Positions 1 to 9,143 of a stretch of 44,014 nucleotides of DNA are shown here, piece by piece. Origin of the DNA: an uncultured Granulicatella sp. (GTDB lineage Bacteria; Bacillota; Bacilli; Lactobacillales; Aerococcaceae). The notes beneath the pieces are model-generated. The model was not told the origin of the DNA and did not search any database. It worked only from the letters and a program-made list of their open reading frames with translations. How positions within the stretch are numbered: position 1 is the stretch's first letter; each line of letters begins with the position of its first letter. The DNA lies in assembly GCF_938030755.1 (NCBI RefSeq), contig NZ_CALHIF010000017.1, positions 1-44,014 of the forward strand. Direction: 5' to 3'. The position numbers and the translations under genes were made by a program.

Positions 1-2600
1 CCGTAAATTACGATAGAGAAAATAGAAATGATTAAGCCTGCCATAAAGCCATCTGGTAAATAGGTCATCTCAATAGTATGTTCTCCAGAAGTAATTGGGA
101 AGGCTAATAAACTATCCCAAATTTTCTTAGTTCCAACTACTTTTCCATCTACCTTCACTGTCCATCCTCTATCATATGGAATACTTGTCATCATCCAAGT
201 ACTATCATCCGTAATCGTTACAGTTCCTTTAAAATTACTTTGATTCCAGTGTTCTACTTGCAAGCCTTGGCGTTGTCGTTCCTCAATAATGCGATTTGCT
301 AAAGCGCCATTCGTTCTTGCTAGACGTAAGCCTGAAAGATTAAATTCTTCATTCGAATCAATTTCAATCGTCAAATCTACTGCTTTTCCATGTGAGTTGT
401 GAGCAATTTGAATTAATTGTGCTTGTTGGAATTTATTTTGGAAATCATAACTATTTTCATTCAGTAAAATTCTAACGTTATTTTTATTTGAATGAGAAAG
501 AATCTGAGGAATTGATACCCAATAATCTTCAGAAGACTGAGGAACTAAATGATACGTAATTTTTCCTGGTTTTGAGGAATCAATTCGTCGATACGTTTCA
601 GGTTTTGAAGAATCAAACACTTCCATATTTTCTAATTTCACATCATTCGCAGCTAGAATCGTTAAGTAAGACTCACTCGTTTGTCCCATTGCCTGTACTA
701 TTTTATTGTGATTTTGAATAGGTTGATGATTTGCAAGTTTAACCTTCGTCGTATCATCATTCACTCCAAAAGCAATTGGTAAAATTGACCCGCCTTGATA
801 AGTGATTGTTCTAGTTGCTTCAAACACAGGTTCTTTAGTCGTTATATCCTTTCTGGTTACCATGTTTCCAAATACATACATTTTAGAGGTATCCGGATAT
901 TCCTTCGTATATACAGGTTTTGGAGCCACTAAATATTTCACAGAGAATAAAGCATCTTGGAAAGGCGTTCCTTGATAATAAGTAGTAGCATTAATCCCGT
1001 TATTTCCTAATCGATCAAATAAATCTCTTGTACTATTTTCTAAGTTAGAACTAAATACAGATAAACCTGGATAGTCCACCATAAACGGATCATTTTTACT
1101 TAAATTAAATGATTTATTTATACGATAAAAGTCAGAATGATCCGGTCTAATCGGATTAATCGCTTCTTTTAATTGAAGTACAGCATCATGATACTTATAA
1201 GCATCAGTATATCCGACTCTAGACTGGACGATAGCCGCATTTGCCGTCAGTTCAACTACTGTGAGAGCTGCAATAACGACCCATGGTTTCTTTACCTTTG
1301 TCCAGAACAAAGCAATAAGGATAATCATATAAATTCCGATTGTGGCTATGCGTTGCCAAACCGTCAAGAATGAATGAGTTTGATACTGAACAATCACAAA
1401 AATAATGGCCATACCAACAAATAAAATACTCGCTTCTTTTGGAGTAAAGCGTTCCATTTCTCTTAAACTTAAATAAGAAAGATAAATCAAGAAGAAAGCA
1501 ATAATCCATGAAAAACGATAGAAGAATCCGGCAGGGTTTTGACCCATATGCCATAATTTACTTGTAAACTCATGGGCACATGAAATGAGGAAAATAGTTA
1601 ATACAAATCCTGCTGCAATCTTGCCCCATTTTGTAATTTTATTAGAGATAAAATAGTAAAGAGTTCCCAAAATTCCTAAACTTGCAACATAAATATTTGG
1701 TAAGTTTGGTCCTGCTGGCCAAGATTCATTGTCGAAAGCTCCTAAAAATAATTTAGCCAAAATTTCTAAAGGATTGATTTGCAAAGTCCATTCAAATTTC
1801 AAAGAGCTTTGTAATCCACCTTTTGTAGAGACTAAACTAATAATAATTGGCAATAGAATAACGGCAACCATCCCTACTGCAATAATGGAAGCAGTCGCTA
1901 ATTTTAACAATCGTTCAAACGTAATTTTGAAGTTCGTAAACTCTTTAGAGCGGATAATATAAAAGAATGCATAAATCACTACAAAAATACAGGTCATATA
2001 TCCCATATAGAAATGAACAAACAATGCAAGAGCAAGCATTCCGATATAGCCCTTAGGAGATTCATTATCTAAAACTTGTTCTACTCCAATTAATACAAGC
2101 GGCAAGACAATCATGCCATCGTAAAAAATAGGGTTCATTTGATAACTAACATTAAACCCATTTAATGCATAGATTGTTGCTACAATTGGTAATAAATATG
2201 CTTTTTTCTTTAAGCCATCATATCGCTTTACTAAGAAATGCGTCATTGTTAGACCCATCGTTCCATAACGTAAGGCAATAGTCACAGGAACAACCCATTG
2301 AAAATTCTCTTCAGAAAACAGTAGAAACAGAAAGTTAAAAGGACTCAATAAATTAAATCCCCAAATTCCAAGCATTCCTCCTCCAATCGACTTAGAGAAA
2401 GAATAGAAAAAACTGCTCCAATCTCCATTTAAAAATAAATGTTTGAAATAGGCATAAAGACCAATATATTGTGCATTAAAATCAACCGCCATTAATGATT
2501 TAGCACCAAAAGGGAAAAATCCATCTATGATCCAAGCTACGAGCATAATCAGCATCGGAGCTAGGAAACTAGCTAAATAGACTTTTTTCTTAGTTGTCAT
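1..2600 (-). CDS. yfhO: YfhO-family membrane protein (3' end cut by window edge)
   Basis: The minus-strand frame is open from an ATG at 2600 (MTTKKKVYLASF) to the left edge, about 866 codons. Translation shows many N-terminal membrane segments, a long hydrophilic extracytoplasmic region in roughly the last 400 residues, and a final membrane segment starting close to position 1, so only a short C-terminus is missing. In Bacillus, YfhO works with the glycosyltransferase CsbB: CsbB is thought to make a lipid-linked sugar and YfhO to transfer it outside the cell to lipoteichoic acid. Here the start overlaps the end of a CsbB-like gene by 11 bp, so the two are probably translationally coupled. The frame was checked at both ends and near 1556 and is intact. 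Family assignment is by recognition of the architecture; the acceptor polymer is inferred. Confidence 0.85.
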   Translation of the reverse strand, partial: MTTKKKVYLASFLAPMLIMLVAWIIDGFFPFGAKSLMAVDFNAQYIGLYAYFKHLFLNGDWSSFFYSFSKSIGGGMLGIWGFNLLSPFNFLFLLFSEENFQWVVPVTIALRYGTMGLTMTHFLVKRYDGLKKKAYLLPIVATIYALNGFNVSYQMNPIFYDGMIVLPLVLIGVEQVLDNESPKGYIGMLALALFVHFYMGYMTCIFVVIYAFFYIIRSKEFTNFKITFERLLKLATASIIAVGMVAVILLPIIISLVSTKGGLQSSLKFEWTLQINPLEILAKLFLGAFDNESWPAGPNLPNIYVASLGILGTLYYFISNKITKWGKIAAGFVLTIFLISCAHEFTSKLWHMGQNPAGFFYRFSWIIAFFLIYLSYLSLREMERFTPKEASILFVGMAIIFVIVQYQTHSFLTVWQRIATIGIYMIILIALFWTKVKKPWVVIAALTVVELTANAAIVQSRVGYTDAYKYHDAVLQLKEAINPIRPDHSDFYRINKSFNLSKNDPFMVDYPGLSVFSSNLENSTRDLFDRLGNNGINATTYYQGTPFQDALFSVKYLVAPKPVYTKEYPDTSKMYVFGNMVTRKDITTKEPVFEATRTITYQGGSILPIAFGVNDDTTKVKLANHQPIQNHNKIVQAMGQTSESYLTILAANDVKLENMEVFDSSKPETYRRIDSSKPGKITYHLVPQSSEDYWVSIPQILSHSNKNNVRILLNENSYDFQNKFQQAQLIQIAHNSHGKAVDLTIEIDSNEEFNLSGLRLARTNGALANRIIEERQRQGLQVEHWNQSNFKGTVTITDDSTWMMTSIPYDRGWTVKVDGKVVGTKKIWDSLLAFPITSGEHTIEMTYLPDGFMAGLIISIFSIVIY

Positions 2601-3540
2601 TTTGCTCTCCTTTCTGTGTCATGTTGGTTTGATCCACAAGATAATGAGGGCGTTTTTTAACTTCGTAATAAATTTTTCCAATGTATTCGCCTAACACGCC
2701 AATAGAAATCAGTTGAATCCCTCCAAAAAGAACTACTGAAAAAATAGTTGTGAAATATCCACTAACCATCGTGTCAGGAGCTACAAAATATTGTACAAAT
2801 GACCATAATACATAAGCGACTGAAATCATTAAACAGAAAAGACCTAAGTTAATACACATTCGCAACGGTTTGTCATTGAAAGATAAAATTCCTTGAATGG
2901 CATAATTTAACGAAAAGCTCAATGAGTACTTCGTTTCTCCCACTGTACGAACTTGATTTTCATATTCAATTACTTTTTCTTTGAAACCAATCCAAGAAAA
3001 AATCCCTTTAGAAAAACGATTATATTCTTGTAAAGATAAAATGGCACGAACGGCTTTACGACTGAATAAACGGAATTCTGATACTCCATCCATTAATTCA
3101 ATGTCCATCATTTTATTTGCTAATTTGTAAAAATGTTTTGCTAAAAACGTACGATGCGGTTTCTCTCCTGTACGCGTACGTCTCGCGCTAACAACATCAT
3201 ATCCCTCTTGATAAGCGGCTATCATCTCAGGTAATAATGCGGGTGGATGTTGTAAGTCTCCATCCATTAAAATCACGGCTTCCCCGGTTGCATATTCAAG
3301 ACCTGCTATCGTCCCAGCTTCTTTACCAAAATTTCTACTAAAACTAATATATTTTACGCGAGAATCTGCGTCTGCAATAGCCAGCATCTTCTCAAAGGTA
3401 CGATCTTTACTCCCATCGTTAATAAAAATTAACTCAAATTCAGCTTGTGTGATTTGATTAATTTCTTTTACTAAAGCATTATACATTTTTTGAATCATAT
3501 TCTCTTCGTTATAAAATGGAATTACAATCGATAATTTCAT
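2590..3540 (-). CDS. csbB: CsbB/GtrB-like family 2 glycosyltransferase, polyprenyl-phosphate type
   Basis: 316 residues from the ATG at 3540 (MKLSIVIPFYNEE). The GT-A fold is shown by the N-terminal IPFYNEEN motif and the DGD metal site in LMDGDLQHPP near residue 95. Two C-terminal membrane segments (about residues 225-250 and 260-290) end in the GEYIGKIYYEVKKRPHY signature of the CsbB/GtrB/DPM1-like group, which moves a sugar from a nucleotide donor to undecaprenyl phosphate. It lies directly upstream of yfhO with an 11-bp overlap, matching the Bacillus csbB-yfhO pair. The start is uncertain: TTG at 3555 and GTG at 3552 are in frame, but AAGGA lies only 0-3 nt before them, whereas it is 15 nt before the ATG. 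The sugar is unknown. Confidence 0.85.
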   Translation of the reverse strand: MKLSIVIPFYNEENMIQKMYNALVKEINQITQAEFELIFINDGSKDRTFEKMLAIADADSRVKYISFSRNFGKEAGTIAGLEYATGEAVILMDGDLQHPPALLPEMIAAYQEGYDVVSARRTRTGEKPHRTFLAKHFYKLANKMMDIELMDGVSEFRLFSRKAVRAILSLQEYNRFSKGIFSWIGFKEKVIEYENQVRTVGETKYSLSFSLNYAIQGILSFNDKPLRMCINLGLFCLMISVAYVLWSFVQYFVAPDTMVSGYFTTIFSVVLFGGIQLISIGVLGEYIGKIYYEVKKRPHYLVDQTNMTQKGEQNDN

Positions 3541-3578
3541 TGATTCATTCACCAATCCTTAAAAAATTCGCTATCTTT

Positions 3579-3584
3579 ATCATA
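3579..3584 (-). promoter_or_regulatory. Extended -10 promoter element for csbB-yfhO
   Basis: On the minus strand TGATATGAT gives an extended -10 (TGnTATGAT) about 40 nt before the csbB start. No good -35 box was found. Confidence 0.35.
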
Positions 3585-3624
3585 TCATTTTTTCATGTTT
3601 AGTGCTTCCAAAAATGAATATTTT

Positions 3625-3666
3625 TATAAAAAAAGAGAAGCAACCTTCGATAAAAGGTCACTTCTC
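3625..3666 (-). terminator. Rho-independent terminator after the DUF1461 gene
   Basis: On the minus strand GAGAAGTGACCTT and AAGGTTGCTTCTC form a nearly perfect stem (3635-3666), followed by a run of T residues. It ends the operon running from 7758 to 3678. Confidence 0.8.
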
Positions 3667-3677
3667 GTATAAAAAGA

Positions 3678-4322
3678 CTAGATTTCTTTTAAATTTTTAA
3701 TCAATAAATTGGTTCCCAATAACCCGAGTAGCAATATGCTAAAGACCACAATAAAGCAAACCATAAAAAATTCTTCTGGCAAAGCTAAAATAATAGGATC
3801 CTTCTTGGGATCAAAAATCCAAGCATCATTGTTAAAAAAGAGCTCATGAAACTTAATAAATAATGTATTAAAAAAGCTTGCAATTCCAACACAAACAAAA
3901 ATCGGAACGAGAACCAGCCATCGAATTGGCCTTCTCAAAAGCCATGTTAAACGCCTTTGTTTTAAGGACCGAATTCCAAAAAAGCTGACTAACCCGGATG
4001 AAAGGAATATGGCAAAATTAATAAAGAACAACCTTTTGACTTCAAAAAAATGAAATAATCCTTGCTGAGAACTCGTAAAATTACTCATCACCAGTGAATC
4101 ATTTAACGGATTCGTCAAATATCCTATCAGTTCATGATAATTTGTTTTAAGAACATCTGCACTGTATCCAGTCATTTTTTCTACTCCAAACCACTGAATG
4201 GACCAATGGTATAGCGGTTCGAAAAAGATCACAAAGGTAATTCCTAAACTTAACCAGAATAAAAATAGAGCAATAGCTATCCCCCATTTTTGAACTCGAT
4301 AAGGTCTCATTAAATGTTCCAT
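3678..4322 (-). CDS. TIGR01906/DUF1461 family integral membrane protein
   Basis: 214 residues with about four hydrophobic segments (residues 14-37, 97-117, 132-152, 187-208) and a basic cluster between the second and third (KQRRLTWLLRRPIRW). It matches the DUF1461 family of Firmicutes, usually encoded next to YutF-type phosphatases as here. The function is not known. The start overlaps the upstream phosphatase gene by 13 bp (ATGGAACATTTAATGAG); a second in-frame ATG at 4310 would give a shorter product with almost no overlap. It is the last gene of a five-gene operon and is followed by a clear terminator. Confidence 0.75.
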   Translation of the reverse strand: MEHLMRPYRVQKWGIAIALFLFWLSLGITFVIFFEPLYHWSIQWFGVEKMTGYSADVLKTNYHELIGYLTNPLNDSLVMSNFTSSQQGLFHFFEVKRLFFINFAIFLSSGLVSFFGIRSLKQRRLTWLLRRPIRWLVLVPIFVCVGIASFFNTLFIKFHELFFNNDAWIFDPKKDPIILALPEEFFMVCFIVVFSILLLGLLGTNLLIKNLKEI

Positions 4323-5092
4323 TTACTCAAATCCTCTACTAAATGGGTTGGTTGTTCCTCTACGTTCAACAATGTTTCTCTTGTAGAAAATCCTGTTAAT
4401 ACCATAATTGTATCCATTCCATATTGAATGCCTGCTTGAATATCTGTTTGGTAATTATCTCCAACCATGGCAATATCTTCTTTTGTGAAATGTGAACTAG
4501 GAAACTTCGCATTGAGATAGTCTAATGCAGATTCCATAATGATACTACTTGGTTTACCGATGACAATCGGTTCGACTTGAGTAGCCACTTTTAGGAATCC
4601 TGTTATTGCTCCTGAACCAGGAACAGGACCTTTTTCACTCGGTAAATTGGAATCAATATTTGTAACAATATAAGTAGCTCCAGCTCGAATGGCTAAAGTT
4701 GCTTTCTCTAAATCTTTATAAGTAACGCTTCGGTCTAAGGATTGTAAGACTAGTTCCGGATTATCTGAATCCAGTATAAAGCCAGCTGCTTTTACTTGAT
4801 TCTTAATCGCATCTTCTCCAATCACCATCACACGTTCTACAGGATAGTGTGCTTTTATGTAATCTACTGCAGCAACTCCACTTGTATACACTTCAGCTGC
4901 TTCAACATTTGTCCCATAATTATCACGCAAGTTTTGGGCCACTTGTTCAGGAGTTTTCGTCGCATTATTTGTTACGAATAAAAACGGGATATTAGCTTCT
5001 TGTAGTCGTTTAATAAAAGCTTCTGCAGTAGGAATACGTTCCTTTCCCTTATACATGGTTCCGTCTAAATCAATAAAATATGCTTTATACAT
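4310..5092 (-). CDS. yutF: NagD/YutF-like HAD-IIA phosphatase (TIGR01457)
   Basis: 260 residues, the normal length for the family. HAD motif I is DLDGTMYKG at residues 8-16, motif II is VTNNATKTP near residue 40, the lysine of motif III is in IGKPSS near residue 180, and the C-terminal acidic motif is GDNYQTDI near residue 212. These proteins are soluble cytoplasmic phosphatases acting on small phosphorylated metabolites; the physiological substrate is uncertain. The gene begins one base after the YutD gene stop and is followed by the overlapping DUF1461 gene. Confidence 0.85.
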   Translation of the reverse strand: MYKAYFIDLDGTMYKGKERIPTAEAFIKRLQEANIPFLFVTNNATKTPEQVAQNLRDNYGTNVEAAEVYTSGVAAVDYIKAHYPVERVMVIGEDAIKNQVKAAGFILDSDNPELVLQSLDRSVTYKDLEKATLAIRAGATYIVTNIDSNLPSEKGPVPGSGAITGFLKVATQVEPIVIGKPSSIIMESALDYLNAKFPSSHFTKEDIAMVGDNYQTDIQAGIQYGMDTIMVLTGFSTRETLLNVEEQPTHLVEDLSKWNI

Positions 5093-5911
5093 TTATTTCC
5101 CTCTTTGTTGGTTTTCTCTAATATGGAATCCTTTTTTCTGAGGATTTTTAACGACACTTTTCTTCACCTTGCTACTTGAAGATTTTTCAACTTCTTTCAT
5201 TGAGAAATGTTGCGAATTTGATTTCTTCGTTTTAGGTTTAAACGTTTTTTCTCCATATTCCTTCATTGTCTCTTTTGGAATAAATTCTTTTAAATTAAAA
5301 TCTTGTTCTTTTTTATTGCGTGGATTTGTTTCATTATTACGACGCTTTTGACGATTTTGAGATTTCTCTTTGAACTTACGGTTTTGTTGATTTCTCGCAG
5401 GAGCATCTAAATCTACTGGACTAAATACATGCTCTCGTCTTGGATTATTTTGGCGTTTTCTTTGAGAATTTCTTTCTCGTCTTGGACGTTGAGGTTTTTC
5501 TTCCTCAAGAACAGGTTTGTGTTTTGCCTCAGGATCTCTTTCTAATACAAAATACTGACAGCCAAAATTGCAATATTCCAAAATATACTCTTGTAAATAA
5601 TCAATATCTCTATCTGGAGTTGCTAATTTATGAGAATGTTTAAAGAAGCCCTTTAATCGTAATTTTTCATGGCCCCAATCCCCTACAATATAGTCATAAC
5701 GCTCAAAAATATCGTTATAGCGTTCATTGAAAGCTTCAATATTAAATCCGTTTCTATAATCTTCAATGATTTGGTAATGTACCTCATCGACCAAAATCGT
5801 TTTTTCGTCCACTACCACCGCTCTTTTTGGTTCCTCATCAGGATTCGTCACAATTTCTTGCAAAACTTGACTCAATTCATCTGAAAGCGTCTCTACGGTT
5901 TTCTCAGTCAT
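5093..5911 (-). CDS. yutD: YutD-family protein with a long basic tail
   Basis: 272 residues. The YutD domain occupies about residues 30-130 (VDEVHYQIIEDYRNGFN, YDYIVGDWGHEKLRLKGFF, the YCNFGC cysteine pair). It is followed by about 140 residues rich in Lys, Arg, Asn and Gln without hydrophobic segments. Bacillus YutD is far shorter, so the tail is an extension that looks disordered and could bind nucleic acid; that is inference. The start overlaps the end of the YunD-like gene by 8 bp. The function of YutD is not established. Confidence 0.75.
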   Translation of the reverse strand: MTEKTVETLSDELSQVLQEIVTNPDEEPKRAVVVDEKTILVDEVHYQIIEDYRNGFNIEAFNERYNDIFERYDYIVGDWGHEKLRLKGFFKHSHKLATPDRDIDYLQEYILEYCNFGCQYFVLERDPEAKHKPVLEEEKPQRPRRERNSQRKRQNNPRREHVFSPVDLDAPARNQQNRKFKEKSQNRQKRRNNETNPRNKKEQDFNLKEFIPKETMKEYGEKTFKPKTKKSNSQHFSMKEVEKSSSSKVKKSVVKNPQKKGFHIRENQQRGK

Positions 5912-7262
5912 GATAGTTCCTTTCTTTAAAAATTAATTCTTTTTCAATAATCGTTCTTAATAAATCTGGATATAAAATTTGATTGATCCCTTTTTCTTCA
6001 ATCATCGGGAAAAAAGGGACAAAACGCATATGGTCTGGGCATACAAATGTAATGATTTCATCGTCTCCTAAAACTTTTCCATCGACGATAATTTCTTCAC
6101 CCTTTTTAGAAAAACCAGTATATAAGATCTCCCCAAATAGTTTACCACGAAAACCATATCCGCGAATAGCTTTTTCTAATAATTCTGGTTGTTGCTCTTC
6201 AAAAACTTGGAGTAATTGTTTAAAATTTTTTACAGAAAATTGACTTTTATTTAAGTGAATCGGATGAGGCATACAGTTATGTAAATCAAACTTCGTTAAT
6301 GCCCCCTTCTTAAACTCATGTACAAATAGTCCGGTATATATAAATGCAATTGGAATCCCTGTTTGCCTAATCATCGCTTCAAGGGAAAGTTGTGCCAAGT
6401 CTCTTACTGAATAATCTGGAATCTGAGTAAGAACAATATTTTCTTTGAGTAATTTGATTCCTTCTTCTAGGTAGATTTTTCCTTCATCAGTCGCAGGATC
6501 CTCTTTTAGCGTTTCAACTTCAATCATTCTTTCCTCTAAGGGAATGAGTTTTTCTTTCTCGGTTTTTAAATGGAGCTCTCCAATGTAAGCACCATATTTA
6601 AATCCACCTGTTAAGAGTGTTTGGTTCACCCTTTTTCCTTCTTTAAACAAATGATGTGTGTGTGCTCCAAGAATGACTTGAATTTCTGGATACGATTCGG
6701 CTATCAAGGTATCCAACTCAATACCCAAATGGGATAAAAGGACAATTTGATTTCCCTCACTAGCGAGTCTTGGAACTAACCTATCGAGCGTTTTTAAAGG
6801 GTCTTCAATCCAATATCCATTTGGTTCGTAACTTTCTGGATATGCGGCTGTAAGCCCTAGTATCGCAATGCTACACTGTTCAATTATCTCGAATTGGATT
6901 TCAGTTGCATAAGTCGGTGTTTCCCCTGTAGATTGCCACTTCACATTAGAGATAATGACTTTAAAATCCCTTTCCTTATAAGCTCCCTCTAGTTCTTTTG
7001 GAGTATAAGCAGTCCCTTCATTATTTCCTAGTGTTACAAAATCTATTCTTTGCTGGTTCAAAATGGTCGACGCAATTTGCCCATTTTTTGCTTCCACTAG
7101 AGGATGAACTCGATCAATCAAGTCTCCTAAATCAACTGCCCAAACAGTATGACCTAATTCTTCAAGTTCTTTCCTTCTAGCCCTCATAAAATTCGTTTGC
7201 GTTTTTAACGAATGAAAATTTGAGTGCATATCATTCACGTGAAGAATTGTTAAATCACTCAT
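5904..7262 (-). CDS. yunD: YunD-like metallophosphatase / 5'-nucleotidase family protein
   Basis: 452 residues from the ATG at 7262 (MSDLTILHVNDMHSN), preceded by GAGGAAA at good distance; an earlier in-frame start at 7283 lies inside the upstream gene. The metallophosphatase motifs are HVNDMHSNFHS (residues 8-18), AVDLGDLID (about 42-50), TLGNNEGT (about 75-82), LLSHLG and LGAHTHHLF. A 5'-nucleotidase C-terminal domain follows from about residue 270. There is no signal peptide, unlike secreted UshA-type enzymes, so it is probably cytoplasmic. The start overlaps the ybaK stop as ATGAGTGA. The preferred nucleotide substrate cannot be read from the sequence. Confidence 0.85.
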   Translation of the reverse strand: MSDLTILHVNDMHSNFHSLKTQTNFMRARRKELEELGHTVWAVDLGDLIDRVHPLVEAKNGQIASTILNQQRIDFVTLGNNEGTAYTPKELEGAYKERDFKVIISNVKWQSTGETPTYATEIQFEIIEQCSIAILGLTAAYPESYEPNGYWIEDPLKTLDRLVPRLASEGNQIVLLSHLGIELDTLIAESYPEIQVILGAHTHHLFKEGKRVNQTLLTGGFKYGAYIGELHLKTEKEKLIPLEERMIEVETLKEDPATDEGKIYLEEGIKLLKENIVLTQIPDYSVRDLAQLSLEAMIRQTGIPIAFIYTGLFVHEFKKGALTKFDLHNCMPHPIHLNKSQFSVKNFKQLLQVFEEQQPELLEKAIRGYGFRGKLFGEILYTGFSKKGEEIIVDGKVLGDDEIITFVCPDHMRFVPFFPMIEEKGINQILYPDLLRTIIEKELIFKERNYHD

Positions 7263-7758
7263 CAATTTCCTCATGACTAGCATTATTAAACAAGGTTGCT
7301 TCAGTCATTTTTTGTAAGTCTTTCGGTGCCAACTCCATTTGCAAACCACGCTTTCCCGCTGAGATGCGAATAGTCTTATGGTGCATCGCACTCTCCTCAA
7401 TAAAAGTTGGAAATTTCTTTTTCATACCGATGGGAGAGCAACCTCCGCGCACATACCCTGTAAGAGGTTCGAGCTGATCTAGAGATAGTAATTCAACTTT
7501 CTTATTCCCTGAAATTTTTGCCACCTGTTTTAAATCTAATTCCTTATGAGCTGCAATACAAGCAACTAGATGCCCTGTTCTATCCCCTGTTAACACAATC
7601 GTTTTATACACTTCTTCAACAGGAATCCCCATTCCGTCTGCAGCATGAAGCGCATCTAAATGAGCGGTATCTACATCATACTCATGAATAACATAGGGAA
7701 TCTTGGCTTGTTCTACCATTCTTACAGCATTTGTTTTGATTACTTTTTTCTTTTTCAC
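7255..7758 (-). CDS. ybaK: Cys-tRNA(Pro) deacylase, YbaK/EbsC family
   Basis: 167 residues, full length for YbaK. Visible family features are TNAVRMVEQAKIPY at the N-terminus, the lysine in VYKTIVL, the ISGNKKVELL segment and the GYVRGGCSPIGMKKK loop. The enzyme removes cysteine wrongly attached to tRNA(Pro), a trans-editing step of translation quality control. The start codon is GTG at 7758, with AAGGAG 9 nt upstream. It is the first gene of the operon that continues into yunD, with an 8-bp overlap. Confidence 0.88.
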   Translation of the reverse strand: MKKKKVIKTNAVRMVEQAKIPYVIHEYDVDTAHLDALHAADGMGIPVEEVYKTIVLTGDRTGHLVACIAAHKELDLKQVAKISGNKKVELLSLDQLEPLTGYVRGGCSPIGMKKKFPTFIEESAMHHKTIRISAGKRGLQMELAPKDLQKMTEATLFNNASHEEIDE

Positions 7759-7828
7759 GTGATATCACTCCTTCTTATATTCTACCATAAGGAGCTTTCT
7801 AAATAAAATTCCGTTTGACATAAAAAAC

Positions 7829-7860
7829 AACATCCCCTAAGAAAAAACTTAGGGGATGTT
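7829..7860 (-). terminator. Rho-independent terminator after rho
   Basis: ACATCCCCTAAG and CTTAGGGGATGT form a perfect 12-bp stem with a 6-nt loop, followed on the minus strand by a T-rich tract. It lies just past the rho stop codon. Confidence 0.9.
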
Positions 7861-7863
7861 AGA

Positions 7864-9132
7864 TTAACCTAGTAAGTTTAATCGACGAATAAAATCGTCA
7901 TTGGACTTTGTTTCTTTCAACTGTTTCACTAGTTGCTCACTCGTCTCAAGCCCATCACCTTTAATCGAATGGCGCACTTTCCATATCACGTCAATGATTT
8001 CTTTTGAAAGTAACATTTCTTCTTTACGCGTTCCTGAGCGCTTAACGTCAATCGCAGGAAACACTCTTCTTTCTGCAAGTTCTCTTGAAAGATGGATTTC
8101 TGAATTTCCAGTTCCTTTAAACTCTTCATAAATGACATCATCCATTCGACTTCCCGTTTCAACTAAAGCAGTCGCTAAAATCGTCAAACTTCCGCCTTCT
8201 TCAATATTTCTAGCAGAACCAAAGAATTTTTTAGGGCGATAGAATGCAGCAGGATCAATCCCACCGCTTAAAGTTCTTCCTGAAGGGGGAATCGTTAAAT
8301 TATATGCTCTAGCTAATCGCGTCAAGCTGTCCATTAAAATAATGACATCTCTCCCGTCCTCCACTAGTCGCAAAGCACGTTCTAATACTAATTCACTAAT
8401 CTTAATATGGTTTTCCGGCAGCTGATCGAACGTTGAATAAACCACCTCAGCGTTTACTGTGCGTTCAATATCCGTTACTTCTTCTGGTCGTTCATCGATT
8501 AATAAAATAATCAACTCAGCATCTGGATGATTTGTCGTAATTCCATTAGCAATTTCCTTTAATAGACTGGTCTTTCCTGCTTTTGGCGGAGCAACAATCA
8601 AGCCCCTTTGTCCAAAGCCAATCGGACAAATTAAATCAAGCATTCTAGAGGCGATTCGCCCTCTTGTTGTTTCCAAAATCATTTGCTTTTCTGGATAAAG
8701 TGGTGTAAGTCCTGGGAAATGATCTCTTTCTTTTGCCTCTTCAGGATCTTTTCCATTAACAAATCCCACTTGCATTAATCCATTAAACTTTTCACCTTGG
8801 CGAGGAGGACGTGCAGTTCCACTCACTAAATCTCCATTTCGAAGATCAAAGCGTCTGATTTGAGAAGAAGAAATGTAAATATCTTCTTGGCTACTTGAGT
8901 AGTTGATGGGTCTAAGGAATCCAAAACCCTCTGCACGATTAATATCCAAGACCCCTTCTACTTGAAAAAATCCTGTAGCTTCTTCTTGGGCGCGAATAAT
9001 CGCAAGTGCCAATTCCTTTTTATTCATCTGACCGTAATAAGGAATTTTATAATGTTTAGCAAAGCCGTACATCTCTTTTAAAGTCTTTTCTTGCAAACTT
9101 TGCAAGGTTACAGTTTCTACTTGTTCTGGCAT
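7864..9132 (-). CDS. rho: Transcription termination factor Rho
   Basis: 422 residues. The N-terminal Rho domain (about 5-45) is followed by the cold-shock-like RNA-binding domain (EGFGFLRPINYSSSQEDIYIS, about 68-90) and the hexameric ATPase domain with Walker A PPKAGKTSL near residue 180, Walker B VIILMDSLTRLARAYN near 265 and the Q/R-loop region around GRTLSGGIDPAAF. It terminates untranslated transcripts. The long acidic or Asn-rich insertion found in some Rho proteins is absent. It lies 11 bp after murA, probably in the same transcript, and is followed by its own intrinsic terminator. Confidence 0.97.
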   Translation of the reverse strand: MPEQVETVTLQSLQEKTLKEMYGFAKHYKIPYYGQMNKKELALAIIRAQEEATGFFQVEGVLDINRAEGFGFLRPINYSSSQEDIYISSSQIRRFDLRNGDLVSGTARPPRQGEKFNGLMQVGFVNGKDPEEAKERDHFPGLTPLYPEKQMILETTRGRIASRMLDLICPIGFGQRGLIVAPPKAGKTSLLKEIANGITTNHPDAELIILLIDERPEEVTDIERTVNAEVVYSTFDQLPENHIKISELVLERALRLVEDGRDVIILMDSLTRLARAYNLTIPPSGRTLSGGIDPAAFYRPKKFFGSARNIEEGGSLTILATALVETGSRMDDVIYEEFKGTGNSEIHLSRELAERRVFPAIDVKRSGTRKEEMLLSKEIIDVIWKVRHSIKGDGLETSEQLVKQLKETKSNDDFIRRLNLLG

Positions 9133-9143
9133 ATTGTCCCTTC

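Noticed and set aside
1173..1962. Short open frames on both strands inside the YfhO gene
   Set aside because: They are out of frame with a long continuous coding region that runs off the left edge and explains the sequence.
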